From Lachnospiraceae bacterium (GTDB lineage Bacteria > Bacillota > Clostridia > Lachnospirales > Lachnospiraceae): 62,280 bases of DNA. A model generated the notes under the pieces. It made no database searches and was not told where the DNA came from. It worked only from the letters and a program-made list of their open reading frames with translations. A program made the translations under genes and the position numbers. Positions within the stretch are counted from its first letter, which is position 1. Each line of letters opens with the position of its first letter. This document shows, in pieces, positions 35,054 through 43,680 of this stretch. The stretch is from the NCBI GenBank assembly GCA_017482205.1, contig JAFUNK010000009.1, positions 1-62,280 of the forward strand, read 5' to 3'.

Positions 35054-35812
35054 ATGAACAAGATTTTTGGTTTGGACAGTCCGCTGATACAATTTTTAAA
35101 CAAAGTGGCGGATTTAATGTGGCTTAATATTTTGACAATGCTTTGTTGCATTCCGATTGTTACAATAGGTGCATCACTGACTTCGGCACATTATGTGGCA
35201 TTAAAAATAAAGCGTAATGAAGAAGGATATATCAGCAAAGAGTTTTTTAAAGCCTTCAAGATGAATTTTAAGCAATCTACACTTATTTGGTTGATTATTT
35301 TGCTGATAGCGGCAGTTATAGGGGCAGACCTCTATATTATGAAAGAGATGGATTTGGGCATTCCGGAATTTTTGCAGGTTGTGATTATGGCAATCGGTAT
35401 TCTGGTTCTGTTTATGACAGTGTGGGTATTTCCCATGCAGGCCAAATTTATCAATACACTTTCACAAACAATGAAGAATGCATTTGCACTGAGCGTTATC
35501 CAGATACCTAAAACGATATTGATGATTGTTCTTTATGTAGCACCACCGTTTTTGTGTATTTGGTTCATGCAGATATTCCCGATTTATTTTGTATTGGGAA
35601 TATCGCTTCCGGTTTATGTCAGTGCGATTTTATACAACAAGGTGTTTCAAAAACTGGAAGATAGGATTCTGGAACGGATGGCCGAAGAAAATGGTGAAAA
35701 CGGCGAAGAAGAGACAGATGACAGCATGAATGATGCGAACGGCAATGATGCAGAAGAAACAGAAAAGATATTCAGTGACAAACCAATTTTCGATGAGGAA
35801 GAACAGCAGTAA
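35054..35812 (+). CDS. YesL-like membrane protein (DUF624)
   Basis: A 252-residue protein with about five hydrophobic segments in the first 200 residues and the DUF624 start pattern (LNKVADLMWLNILTMLCCIP, IGASLTSAHYVALKI). The last 45 residues are very acidic (Glu/Asp/Asn-rich). YesL proteins commonly accompany carbohydrate uptake systems, though none is adjacent apart from the orphan ATPase at 37.5 kb. A diguanylate cyclase starts 21 nt downstream. Confidence 0.85.
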   Translation: MNKIFGLDSPLIQFLNKVADLMWLNILTMLCCIPIVTIGASLTSAHYVALKIKRNEEGYISKEFFKAFKMNFKQSTLIWLIILLIAAVIGADLYIMKEMDLGIPEFLQVVIMAIGILVLFMTVWVFPMQAKFINTLSQTMKNAFALSVIQIPKTILMIVLYVAPPFLCIWFMQIFPIYFVLGISLPVYVSAILYNKVFQKLEDRILERMAEENGENGEEETDDSMNDANGNDAEETEKIFSDKPIFDEEEQQ

Positions 35813-35833
35813 AACAAGCATGCGGAGTGGGAT

Positions 35834-37309
35834 ATGAGGAATAAACGTATAAGTGAAGCTGTTGCACAATGGCAGGGACCTGTTATCTTACTGTTATTGA
35901 TGTTCAGTGTGATACTGATACACTTTGCGGTAACGGGGCGGCAGGAAGAAAAAGAAGAAGTAGAAGAACAGATGATTTCTCTGGTGCAGGGATATGCAAC
36001 GGAGGTAGAGCAGGTGTTGTACGGTATCCAGACCAGTGCGGATACGGTGGCTGCTTTTGCAGTAAATGCATCTGAAACACCGGAAGACGTTTCGGATATT
36101 TTACAGGCAATCTGTACTACCAACGGTATCTATGAAGCAGCAATCTTCGATTTGAATGGACAGGGTTACTTTGCAGATGGTACACCTGCGGATTTGTCTG
36201 CGACGGAATATATGCAGAAGGCTTTTGTGGGTGAGAGAAAGGTCATGTATGTGCCGGATGACGGAATAGAAGGAAAAAAGGCAATCCTATTTATTGCACC
36301 GGTTATTTATAATCAAAGTGTAATTAAGTATGTAGTGTGTTGGTATGATCCTTCTGTTTTGTCTGAAACTATGCAGAAAGCCAATTTAAACACCAATACA
36401 TTTTATTTGTTAATTGAGTGTGATGGTGAAGTGCTGGCAACGGTAGGAAGTGACAGTAAGTTCTTCCAGTCCTCCGGTAATTACTTCGAGCGTCTGAGAG
36501 AAGACCAGAAGGAAGCGGATATGGATAAAATGTATTCCCGTGTGCAGAACAATCATACAGGAATAACATATGTAAAGACAGATAAAGAAGGCAGAGGATT
36601 GGTATATGCACCGGTAGGTATTGGTAAGCTGCATCTGATTGCCGGAATTGACAGGGATTATATCGAGAAAACTGAGAAGTGGGAATGGTCAGGCAAGAAT
36701 GCCCTTATATGGCAGGTTGTAATCGGACTTGTAGTATTCTTGGGCGTAGTTATCACTATGACGATTGTGTCTACCATTAAAGACGATGAAAAGAGCAGGT
36801 TACTTGAAAACAAAGCAGATACAGATTTGCTGACCGACCTATACAATAAAATGGCAACGGAACGCAAGATTAAAGAATATATGGCAGAGCATCCGGATCA
36901 TATGGGGCTGATGTTGGTGTTGGATATTGATAATTTTAAGAAGATAAATGACACCATGGGTCATGCGTTTGGTGACGAAGTGCTGCGTTCGCTTGGCTTA
37001 CATATCAGAGCAGAGTTCCGTGCTACGGATATTATTGGGCGTACCGGTGGTGATGAGTTTACCATCTTCCTGTGCAACATGAAGGAAGAAGCAATTATCA
37101 GGGCAGAAGCAAACCGTGTGGAGAAGTTCTTTAAGGGCTTCCGTGCAGGAGAATATGTAAAATATTCTACAACAGCAAGTATTGGTGCGGCTATTTTCCC
37201 TCAGGACGGTAAAGATTTTGAAACCTTATACAAAGCAGCTGATAAGGCACTCTATGTAGCGAAAAAACGCGGTAAGAATCAATTGGCATTTTATGGTGAC
37301 GAAGACTAA
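35834..37309 (+). CDS. Membrane diguanylate cyclase with extracellular sensor
   Basis: A 491-residue protein: a membrane helix (about 17-33), a Cache-like extracellular domain (about 40-285), a second helix (about 290-313), then a GGDEF domain (about 325-485). The active site is GRTGGDEFTIF and the inhibitory I-site RATD lies exactly five residues before it, so the enzyme should make c-di-GMP with product inhibition. The operon partner is the YesL-like gene. GAGTGGGAT before the ATG is a weak ribosome site. Confidence 0.93.
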   Translation: MRNKRISEAVAQWQGPVILLLLMFSVILIHFAVTGRQEEKEEVEEQMISLVQGYATEVEQVLYGIQTSADTVAAFAVNASETPEDVSDILQAICTTNGIYEAAIFDLNGQGYFADGTPADLSATEYMQKAFVGERKVMYVPDDGIEGKKAILFIAPVIYNQSVIKYVVCWYDPSVLSETMQKANLNTNTFYLLIECDGEVLATVGSDSKFFQSSGNYFERLREDQKEADMDKMYSRVQNNHTGITYVKTDKEGRGLVYAPVGIGKLHLIAGIDRDYIEKTEKWEWSGKNALIWQVVIGLVVFLGVVITMTIVSTIKDDEKSRLLENKADTDLLTDLYNKMATERKIKEYMAEHPDHMGLMLVLDIDNFKKINDTMGHAFGDEVLRSLGLHIRAEFRATDIIGRTGGDEFTIFLCNMKEEAIIRAEANRVEKFFKGFRAGEYVKYSTTASIGAAIFPQDGKDFETLYKAADKALYVAKKRGKNQLAFYGDED

Positions 37310-37431
37310 GACGTTTGGGCAATCTGTACATGAAGTCTGAAAAGTTTTGGTCAACTTGTCTACGATAAGTGAAAATAATAAGGTTTATAAGCAAAATTTA
37401 CAATCCGAAGTAAAATCTTTGTGAAATAGTG

Positions 37432-37462
37432 GTATAGCCGAAAACGAGTTTTTCGGCTATAC
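37432..37462. repeat. Perfect 13-bp hairpin upstream of the sugar ABC ATPase
   Basis: GTATAGCCGAAAA (37432-37444) pairs with TTTTCGGCTATAC (37450-37462) over a 5-nt loop. No T tract follows, so it may be a processing or stability element, or a weak terminator after the cyclase gene. Confidence 0.6.
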
Positions 37463-37521
37463 TTAATTGCAGGTGAATTGATACATAAGTATCTTTTATA
37501 TACGAGAAAGGAGTCATTACA

Positions 37522-38634
37522 ATGGCAAGTTTATCTTTAAAAAATGTCTGCAAAGTATATCCTAACGGATTTGAAGCAGTAAAGAATTTCAATCTGGAAA
37601 TTGCAGACCAGGAATTTATTATTTTCGTAGGTCCTTCCGGATGTGGTAAGTCCACAACCCTTCGTATGATCGCAGGTTTGGAAGATATTTCTTCCGGTGA
37701 ACTGAGAATCGGCGACAGAATCGTAAACGACGTTGAACCTAAAGACAGAGATATCGCGATGGTATTCCAGAACTACGCTCTGTATCCTCATATGTCTGTA
37801 TATGACAACATGGCATTCGGTCTTAAGTTAAGAAAAGTACCGAAGGATGAAATTGATAAGATGGTTAAGGACGCAGCTAAGATCCTCGACCTGACTCCCC
37901 TTCTGGACAGAAAGCCTAAGGCTCTTTCCGGTGGTCAGAGACAGCGTGTTGCTATGGGACGTGCAATCGTTCGTAATCCTAAGGTATTCCTTATGGACGA
38001 ACCTCTTTCCAACTTGGATGCAAAACTTCGTGTACAGATGCGTATCGAAATTGCAAAATTACATCAGAGATTAGGTACCACCATCATCTACGTTACTCAT
38101 GACCAGACAGAAGCTATGACTCTGGGTACCAGAATCGTAGTTATGAAGGACGGTATTGTTCAGCAGGTAGATACACCTCAGAACCTGTATGAGAAGCCTC
38201 AGAACCTCTTCGTTGCAGGTTTCATGGGATCTCCTCAGATGAACTTCTTAGATGCAACTGTAGAAGTTACCGGTGATGTTGCTAACCTGAAGATTGCAGG
38301 TCATAGCATTCCTCTTCCTCCCGCTAAGTCCAAGAAACTTATCGACGGCGGTTATGACGGAAAGGTTGTTACTTTCGGTATTCGTCCTGAAGACATTTAT
38401 GATTCCGAAATGTACATCGAAGCTTCTCCTAACAGCGTATTCGAATCTACTATCAAGGTTTACGAATTACTTGGTGCAGAAGTATACTTATACTTCGATA
38501 TCGAAGAGTTCCCTGTAACTGCTAGAGTAGATTCCCGTACAACTGCAAGACCTGGCGACAACATTAAGTTCGCTCTGGACGTTGAGAAGATTCACGTATT
38601 TGATAAGGAAACCGAGCAGGTTATTACCAACTAA
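37522..38634 (+). CDS. Carbohydrate ABC transporter ATPase (MsmX/UgpC type)
   Basis: A 370-residue CUT1-family ATPase. Walker A is GPSGCGKSTTLRM (about 38-50), the Q-loop VFQNYALYPHMSV, the signature LSGGQRQRVAMGRA (about 134-147) and Walker B VFLMDEPLSNLD (about 154-165). The last 130 residues form the TOBE domain (GFMGSPQMNFLDA, FGIRPEDIYD). No permease or binding protein is adjacent, as for shared MsmX-type ATPases that energise several sugar importers. Its codons look strongly optimised, suggesting high expression. Confidence 0.95.
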   Translation: MASLSLKNVCKVYPNGFEAVKNFNLEIADQEFIIFVGPSGCGKSTTLRMIAGLEDISSGELRIGDRIVNDVEPKDRDIAMVFQNYALYPHMSVYDNMAFGLKLRKVPKDEIDKMVKDAAKILDLTPLLDRKPKALSGGQRQRVAMGRAIVRNPKVFLMDEPLSNLDAKLRVQMRIEIAKLHQRLGTTIIYVTHDQTEAMTLGTRIVVMKDGIVQQVDTPQNLYEKPQNLFVAGFMGSPQMNFLDATVEVTGDVANLKIAGHSIPLPPAKSKKLIDGGYDGKVVTFGIRPEDIYDSEMYIEASPNSVFESTIKVYELLGAEVYLYFDIEEFPVTARVDSRTTARPGDNIKFALDVEKIHVFDKETEQVITN

Positions 38635-38646
38635 TGTGATTTGTGA

Positions 38647-38676
38647 GGGGGTGCGTAAGCACCCCCTTTTGTTTTT
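38647..38676 (+). terminator. Terminator after the sugar ABC ATPase
   Basis: GGGGGTGC-GTAA-GCACCCCC followed by TTTTGTTTTT. Confidence 0.93.
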
Positions 38677-38866
38677 GGAAAATTTCAGCAGAGAAACCTG
38701 TACTAGGCACGGAAGTTAGCCGGTAGACTTTTTCTTCTGAAACTTTTATAAAATTTTTGGCATGTGGCTTGCGGGAAAAAATAAAATAAGCTATGATTAG
38801 GTTAGGTATTTTGTAACAGTGAGTATGTAGCATTTACTGTTATGGGTTTGCAAAGGGGATACAGAA

Positions 38867-39955
38867 ATGATATCAAGTCAGATTATTCAAAACAGTATAG
38901 ACGAACTGAAAAGTATTACGAAAGTAGACCTCTGTGTCTATGATATAGGAGGCAGTCCGGTAGCCGGAACGGCAGATATGACAGATGTGAGTAGCAATCT
39001 GATTAGCGGATTTGCGGCTTCACCTGCGGACAGTCAGGTGATTGGTGCACATCATCTGTTAAAGATACTGGATGAAGGCGAGTTGTTATATATTCTGGTG
39101 GCACGAGGCTTAAGTGAAGATGTCTATATGGTAGGCAAGATTGCGGTGTGCCAGTTGCAGAATCTGATTATTGCCTACAAAGAACGTTTCGACCGTAACA
39201 ATTTTTTCCAGAATTTGTTGCTGGATAATTTGCTTTTAGTGGATATATATAACCGTGCAAAAAAACTGCATGTAGAGGACAGTGTTCCCAGAGCAGTTTT
39301 TCTGGTAGAAACCAAGACAGAGAAAGACAATATTGTTTCTGAAATGCTCAAGGAGATGTTTTCTCCCCAAGGTGGTGACTATATTACTGCGGTGGATGAA
39401 CGCAGTATTATTTTGATAAAATCATTGGAAGAGGGTCAAACACCGGAGCATTTGGAGAAGATAGCTAATACTATTCTGGATATGCTTAATGCAGAGGCAA
39501 TGTTGAGCGTAAAGGTAGCTTACGGAACGGTAGTGCATGAGTTAAAGGATGTATCCAAGTCATACAAAGAAGCTAAGATGGCATTGGATGTGGGCAAGAT
39601 TTTCTATTCAGAAAAGAATGTGATAGCATACAATACATTGGGCATTGGTCGTTTGATTTATCAGCTTCCGGTTAATTTGTGCCGCATTTTTATTCAGGAG
39701 ATTTTTGGGGATAATATCCCGGAAGAATTAGATGATGAGATGCTTGGAACAATTAACAAGTTCTTTGAAAATAACTTAAACGTATCCGAAACTTCCAGAC
39801 AGTTATTTGTACATAGAAACACATTGGTGTACAGAATAGAAAAGCTGCAAAAGAGTACCGGACTGGACATTCGTACCTTTGATGATGCATTGACCTTCAA
39901 GATTGCTTTGATGGTAGTAAATTATATGAAGTATATAGATTCTTCTGAATTTTAG
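38867..39955 (+). CDS. CdaR/PucR-type transcriptional regulator
   Basis: A 362-residue regulator. The C-terminus carries the PucR/CdaR helix-turn-helix (FFENNLNVSETSRQLFVHRN then TLVYRIEKLQKSTGLDIRTF, about 300-345). The middle (about 130-270) resembles the GGDEF-like CdaR domain, and the N-terminal 120 residues are a putative sensor domain. It follows the MsmX-type ATPase and may regulate sugar transport; that link is inferred from position. Confidence 0.88.
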   Translation: MISSQIIQNSIDELKSITKVDLCVYDIGGSPVAGTADMTDVSSNLISGFAASPADSQVIGAHHLLKILDEGELLYILVARGLSEDVYMVGKIAVCQLQNLIIAYKERFDRNNFFQNLLLDNLLLVDIYNRAKKLHVEDSVPRAVFLVETKTEKDNIVSEMLKEMFSPQGGDYITAVDERSIILIKSLEEGQTPEHLEKIANTILDMLNAEAMLSVKVAYGTVVHELKDVSKSYKEAKMALDVGKIFYSEKNVIAYNTLGIGRLIYQLPVNLCRIFIQEIFGDNIPEELDDEMLGTINKFFENNLNVSETSRQLFVHRNTLVYRIEKLQKSTGLDIRTFDDALTFKIALMVVNYMKYIDSSEF

Positions 39956-39978
39956 GTGGTTTACAATAATAAAAAGTA

Positions 39979-40021
39979 ACGGGACACTTTTTGCCGGCAG
40001 GCAAAAGAGGTCCCGTTTTTA
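39979..40021 (+). terminator. Terminator after the CdaR-type gene
   Basis: ACGGGAC (39979-39985) pairs with GTCCCGT (40010-40016), with an inner TTTTGCC/GGCAAAA stem, followed by T's. It separates the converging gene on the minus strand. Confidence 0.88.
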
Positions 40022-40058
40022 TGTTTTTCATAGAATGAAAGGAATTGCACCGTCATAT

Positions 40059-40592
40059 TTATGGGTTGTTTTTTTGCTTGGAATTCTGATTTCCTGAACC
40101 GTCAAAGGCGTGTTGTTCCACATAAGCCATCATACGGTTGTAAAAAAACAAATGAGTGCCTATCAGTGCCAAAACAGCAGGTATAAAAAGAAACATATTG
40201 GAATAAACCAGACCTAAGATACCTGCCGCCATAATAATCACAAGGCTTAAGATGCGTTGTGCCTCATGCTCGCGTTTCCATTTCTGCTTGAAAAAGAGAC
40301 ATTTTTCTTCCAATGAAAAATTGTCAGTATGTAAAATACCTGTCAAATTTTCTTCGGCTTTTTCTTTGTATGCCGTTTCACTCAGTCGTTCACCGCTCAG
40401 TAACTCATTGATACTGACGTCAAATTCTTTTGAAAGAGCCTGCAACATTTCAATGTCCGGCATATAGTTGCCGTTTTCCCAACGGGAGATAGTTTTGTTG
40501 GTAACAAAAAGTTTTTCTCCCAGTTCCTGCTGGGTCAAATTTTTTTCATGTCGCAGTAGAGCAATAAAAGTCCCTGTTTTCTTCGCATCCAT
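40059..40592 (-). CDS. XRE family regulator with membrane segments
   Basis: A 177-residue protein. Residues about 8-62 form an XRE helix-turn-helix (LTQQELGEKLFVTNKTISRW, ENGNYMPDIEMLQALSKEF). Residues about 112-150 hold two hydrophobic segments, so the DNA-binding domain would be tethered to the membrane. GAGG precedes the ATG by 7 nt. Targets are unknown. Confidence 0.9.
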   Translation of the reverse strand: MDAKKTGTFIALLRHEKNLTQQELGEKLFVTNKTISRWENGNYMPDIEMLQALSKEFDVSINELLSGERLSETAYKEKAEENLTGILHTDNFSLEEKCLFFKQKWKREHEAQRILSLVIIMAAGILGLVYSNMFLFIPAVLALIGTHLFFYNRMMAYVEQHAFDGSGNQNSKQKNNP

Positions 40593-40793
40593 ATCAATAC
40601 CTCACAATCTCTTGTTGCTTTTACTATACAACAAACCCATAAAAAAGTCTTCCCCATAAATAGCGAATTCGTTGACAAGAGGCATATATCAGCTAACTGC
40701 CGAATATACTGATACAAACAGCCGGATTTGTACAAGGCATACATATAAAAGAATGAGCGGTTGGGGCATCGGCACAAGAAAGGTATAAGGATT

Positions 40794-41834
40794 ATGGAAA
40801 AGGTGGACAAGACTTACTATGACAGAAAGATAGCTTATCTGGATTATTTTGAAAGCGGGGAAAAAATAAAAAACGGTGGTTTTGTAAGATGGGAAGTGAA
40901 AGATAATAATTGCCGGATACAAATACATATCAGAGGATTGTATGCAACAGATACCCTGCAGGGGGAAATATTGTTGCTTTCTGAGGGAGAAACTTATGTT
41001 GCGGATATGCTGCAAATCAGATATGGAACAGGAGAATATGCAGGTATTTGGAACAGACAGGCTTTGGCGGGGACACAGATACCCTATGAAGAATGTGACG
41101 GCATTTGCATAAAAATTTCCGAGAGCAGAATGTTACGTACACAGTGGCGGCAGAGGCAGCCTAAGATATGGCAGGAGCAAGAGGTAAAAGAAGAACCGTT
41201 TGCAGAAGTGATACAGGAAACAGAGGAAGAACCAATTGCGGAGCAGAAGCAGGAAGCGGTGGCGGAAACGCTTGCAGAAGTGATACAGGAAGCAGTAGAA
41301 GAACCGCTTGCAGAAGTGATACAGGAAACAGAGAACGAACCGATTACGGAACCAAAGCAGGAAATAACACAAGAACCGAGTGCGGAACTGAAACAGGAAG
41401 CAGTGAAAGCCCCTATTGCAGAATTGACTGGGACAACAAGTTCCCCGCAAATGTCAGAAAGAGAATTTAGACCCGATAGGATTTCACCCGATAAGTGGGA
41501 GCAGTTAAATAAAATTTATCCGCACATTCATCCTTTTGGTGACAGCAGAGAATATCTTTCTATAAAGCCGCGGGATTTTATTATTTTTTCAAAGAAATAT
41601 CAGAGTCTGGTACAAAACAGCTTTCTGTTACATGGATACTATAATTATGGGCATGTTATTTTGGCACGTATTAAAGAAAGAGAGGACGAGTCTTTTTATC
41701 TGGGAGTTCCCGGAGTCTATTATGACAGAGAAAAACAGGCAGCCTTGATGTTTGGTTTTGAAGGCTTTGAATCCGGGTGCGAATATGCTTCTGATGGCAG
41801 ATTTGGCTATTATATGAAACGGGTAGAAATATAA
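40794..41834 (+). CDS. DUF6128-like protein with 12-residue Glu-rich repeats
   Basis: A 346-residue protein, probably cytoplasmic. Residues 1-125 form an N-terminal domain (YFESGEKIKNGGFVRWEV). Residues about 134-211 are 6.5 tandem copies of a 12-residue repeat (for example EPLAEVIQETEN). Residues about 220-346 form a C-terminal domain (PHIHPFGDSREYLSIKPRDF, SFLLHGYYNYGHVILARI) typical of Lachnospiraceae proteins. The ATG at 40794 lies after AGGTATAAGG. Function is unknown. Confidence 0.75.
   Translation: MEKVDKTYYDRKIAYLDYFESGEKIKNGGFVRWEVKDNNCRIQIHIRGLYATDTLQGEILLLSEGETYVADMLQIRYGTGEYAGIWNRQALAGTQIPYEECDGICIKISESRMLRTQWRQRQPKIWQEQEVKEEPFAEVIQETEEEPIAEQKQEAVAETLAEVIQEAVEEPLAEVIQETENEPITEPKQEITQEPSAELKQEAVKAPIAELTGTTSSPQMSEREFRPDRISPDKWEQLNKIYPHIHPFGDSREYLSIKPRDFIIFSKKYQSLVQNSFLLHGYYNYGHVILARIKEREDESFYLGVPGVYYDREKQAALMFGFEGFESGCEYASDGRFGYYMKRVEI
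41193..41426 (+). repeat. 36-bp in-frame tandem repeat
   Basis: About 6.5 copies of a 36-bp unit encoding E-P-x-A-E-x-x-Q-E-x-x-x. Copies one, three and four share long stretches such as CTTGCAGAAGTGATACAGGA at DNA level, which suggests recent expansion and possible copy-number variation. Confidence 0.85.
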
Positions 41835-41896
41835 AAGAAAACGGTCACAAGGGTGTTTGCACGGTAATGGAAGTAACCGGAGTCAGACATATTGGG

Positions 41897-42784
41897 CTAT
41901 ACCCCTTCTAAATCAAAAGGAGGGATAAAACTTTCCGAAGCAACTTCCCCCTCTTGGATAAATCCGTTTTCAATGCCCAGTTCCAGGCAATAGTCAACTA
42001 AAGCATTGTATTCCTTGTGGGAAACCCTGCGGTTTAATTCCGGCATATCGGGAAAAGTACCCATGGGAGTATACTGACTCATGATGCTGACATAAATGTC
42101 GTTTTTATATGTGTTGTAAAGGTAGGACATAATTTTCTTGGAATCTGCCAGCCGCTTGGGCAGTAACAGATGCCTGACAATAACACCCCGCTTCATAAGT
42201 CCGGTGGCTTCATCGAAGATGGGAGTACCGGTCTGGCGTACCATTTCAGAAATAGCGGCAGAGGCTTTCTCAAAATAGTCAGGAGCATTGGAGTAACGGG
42301 TGGAAAGCTTAGGAGAGTAATATTTTAAGTCAGGCAGATAAATATCAACAAGACCGTCCAAAAGACGGAGAGTTTCAACCTTTTCATAACCACCGCAATT
42401 ATAGACAACAGGGATGGATAAACCATCAGTCTTGGCAAGTTTTAAGGCAGGAATGATTTGAGGAATAAAGTGGGTGGCTGTAACCAAATTGATGTTGCAG
42501 GCACCTTTTTTCTGCAATTCCAGAAAAATTTCCGCCAAACGCTCAGAGGAAATGCTTTTGCCAACACTTCCGTTGGCAATGGTGTTGTTTTGGCAAAAAA
42601 TACACTTGAGAGGACAGCCTGTAAAGAAAACCGTGCCGGAACCTGTTTCGCCGGAAATACAGGGTTCTTCCCACATATGAAGTGCTGCTCTTGCCACGCG
42701 TAAATCATTGCTTTCACCACAGTAACCGATTTCACCCTTTGCTCGGTCTGCATTACATTCTCTAGGACACAATCTGCAACCCAT
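41897..42784 (-). CDS. Radical SAM protein of the PflX/PFL-activase type
   Basis: A 295-residue radical SAM enzyme. The N-terminus MGCRLCPREC is an accessory Cys motif; the SAM cluster motif is GCPLKCIFCQN (about residue 68). LVDIYLPDLKY and HLLLPKRLADS fit the PflX family (COG1313). The start at 42784 follows AAGGAGGAAAAC. The reading frame stays open for 55 more codons, but those lie inside the SRP RNA gene and are not part of the protein. Likely a glycyl-radical-activase relative of unknown target. Confidence 0.9.
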   Translation of the reverse strand: MGCRLCPRECNADRAKGEIGYCGESNDLRVARAALHMWEEPCISGETGSGTVFFTGCPLKCIFCQNNTIANGSVGKSISSERLAEIFLELQKKGACNINLVTATHFIPQIIPALKLAKTDGLSIPVVYNCGGYEKVETLRLLDGLVDIYLPDLKYYSPKLSTRYSNAPDYFEKASAAISEMVRQTGTPIFDEATGLMKRGVIVRHLLLPKRLADSKKIMSYLYNTYKNDIYVSIMSQYTPMGTFPDMPELNRRVSHKEYNALVDYCLELGIENGFIQEGEVASESFIPPFDLEGV

Positions 42785-42802
42785 GTTTTCCTCCTTACAA
42801 AA

Positions 42803-43018
42803 ATAAAACCGTGCATCCGACTTTTGGAAGACCCTTCTATGCGATACCCTCTTATCAACTCCGCCAGGCACCCTTGCGGCACATGGACAATTCTTCTTAG
42901 TGCTGCTATGTTCCCATCCTGACACGGTTCGTAGACGTCCATTGCGCAAGACCCAAACTTCAACATTGATAAAAAAGGCCGGCCATAGAAGAGCCTACCA
43001 AAAGGCATATGCACGGCT
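42803..43018 (-). ncRNA. ffs: Signal recognition particle RNA
   Basis: On the minus strand the helix-8 motif GTCAGGATGGGAACATAGCA followed by GCACTAAG carries the GGAA tetraloop and the symmetric AGG/AGCAG loop that binds Ffh. The ends pair (GCCGTGCAT / ATGCACGGT), as do CTTCTAT/ATAGAAG and CCTTTTGG/CCAAAAG, giving the long SRP rod. The length, about 215 nt, is shorter than the Bacillus type, and I see no clear Alu-domain sequence. The closing stem plus TTTTATTTTT can terminate transcription. It lies 19 nt before the radical-SAM start. Confidence 0.88.
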
Positions 43019-43023
43019 TATTA

Positions 43024-43052
43024 AGTATATCGGTTTTGGGGGGCGGTGTCAA
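43024..43052 (-). promoter_or_regulatory. Promoter of the SRP RNA
   Basis: On the minus strand TTGACA (43052-43047), a 17-nt spacer and TATACT (43029-43024). The start would fall at about 43018, where the RNA structure begins. It sits just behind the stop codon at 43056. Confidence 0.88.
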
Positions 43053-43055
43053 GTG

Positions 43056-43382
43056 CTATCTCTGTCGCACTGCCAATTTGTAGGTAAGATAATTACCGAT
43101 ATCTCCCAAAGTTTTTCTGTCTGATTCGGTAATATTGGGTACGGATTTTCCCAAGCGTTGTTCATATCTAAGAAAAATACGGAGACAGTCCATGTAGGCA
43201 TTATGGGCGGAGGTTCTGTATTTGTCCTGCTCAGCTTTCTCTTCGATAGAATAAAAATTCCATAAAACGCGGAATTGAGTGTATTTATAGGCCGCTTTTG
43301 CTAAGTCAATAGCCAGTTCTTTTTCAGTATCATCATTGCCGGTTAATGTTTGTTCTAATAAAATCCATATTTGTTCCTGCAT
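43056..43382 (-). CDS. Conserved hypothetical protein
   Basis: A 108-residue, mostly helical, soluble protein I do not recognise (QIWILLEQTLTGNDDTEKEL, AYKYTQFRVLWNFYSIEEKA). It has no signal peptide or membrane segment. GGAGG lies 8 nt before the ATG, supporting translation. It is directly upstream of the SRP RNA promoter. Confidence 0.7.
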   Translation of the reverse strand: MQEQIWILLEQTLTGNDDTEKELAIDLAKAAYKYTQFRVLWNFYSIEEKAEQDKYRTSAHNAYMDCLRIFLRYEQRLGKSVPNITESDRKTLGDIGNYLTYKLAVRQR

Positions 43383-43485
43383 GGAAAAGACCTCCTAAGT
43401 TTGAGATGCGTTATAATAGGGTTAAAATTATTATATCATTGTTTGGGAAATAATGTATAAAAAATGGAACTTTTTGTATAGTAAT

Positions 43486-43510
43486 GTATAGTTCAATTAT
43501 TGAACTATAC
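43486..43510. promoter_or_regulatory. Perfect palindromic operator candidate
   Basis: GTATAGTTCAA and TTGAACTATAC flank a TTA centre with no mismatch. It lies in the divergent spacer, about 33 bp upstream of the -35 box for the flavin reductase gene and about 105 bp upstream of the minus-strand gene. Its form suits a dimeric regulator. Confidence 0.65.
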
Positions 43511-43542
43511 AATTTGTTAAAAAGTAATTTTTCTTCCATATA

Positions 43543-43571
43543 TTGACAACTGAAATAAATATTGATATTAT
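43543..43571 (+). promoter_or_regulatory. Promoter of the flavin reductase gene
   Basis: TTGACA (43543-43548), 17 nt, TATTAT (43566-43571). This leaves a leader of about 100 nt before the ATG at 43681. Confidence 0.7.
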
Positions 43572-43680
43572 AATAACAATAATCATTACTGATAAAAGGA
43601 TTAAAAGCAAAACTACAAATAACAATAACACTTATTTGCCGGTGCAGGGCGGTATTAAAGCTGCACAGAAAAGAGGAATG

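Noticed and set aside
40761-40793. Longer start for the DUF6128-like protein
   Set aside because: No ribosome site in front of it; the ATG at 40794 has AGGTATAAGG and a normal N-terminus.
42785-42949. N-terminal extension of the radical-SAM protein
   Set aside because: This part lies in the SRP RNA gene. The real start at 42784 has AAGGAGG and begins the family-typical MGCRLCPREC.
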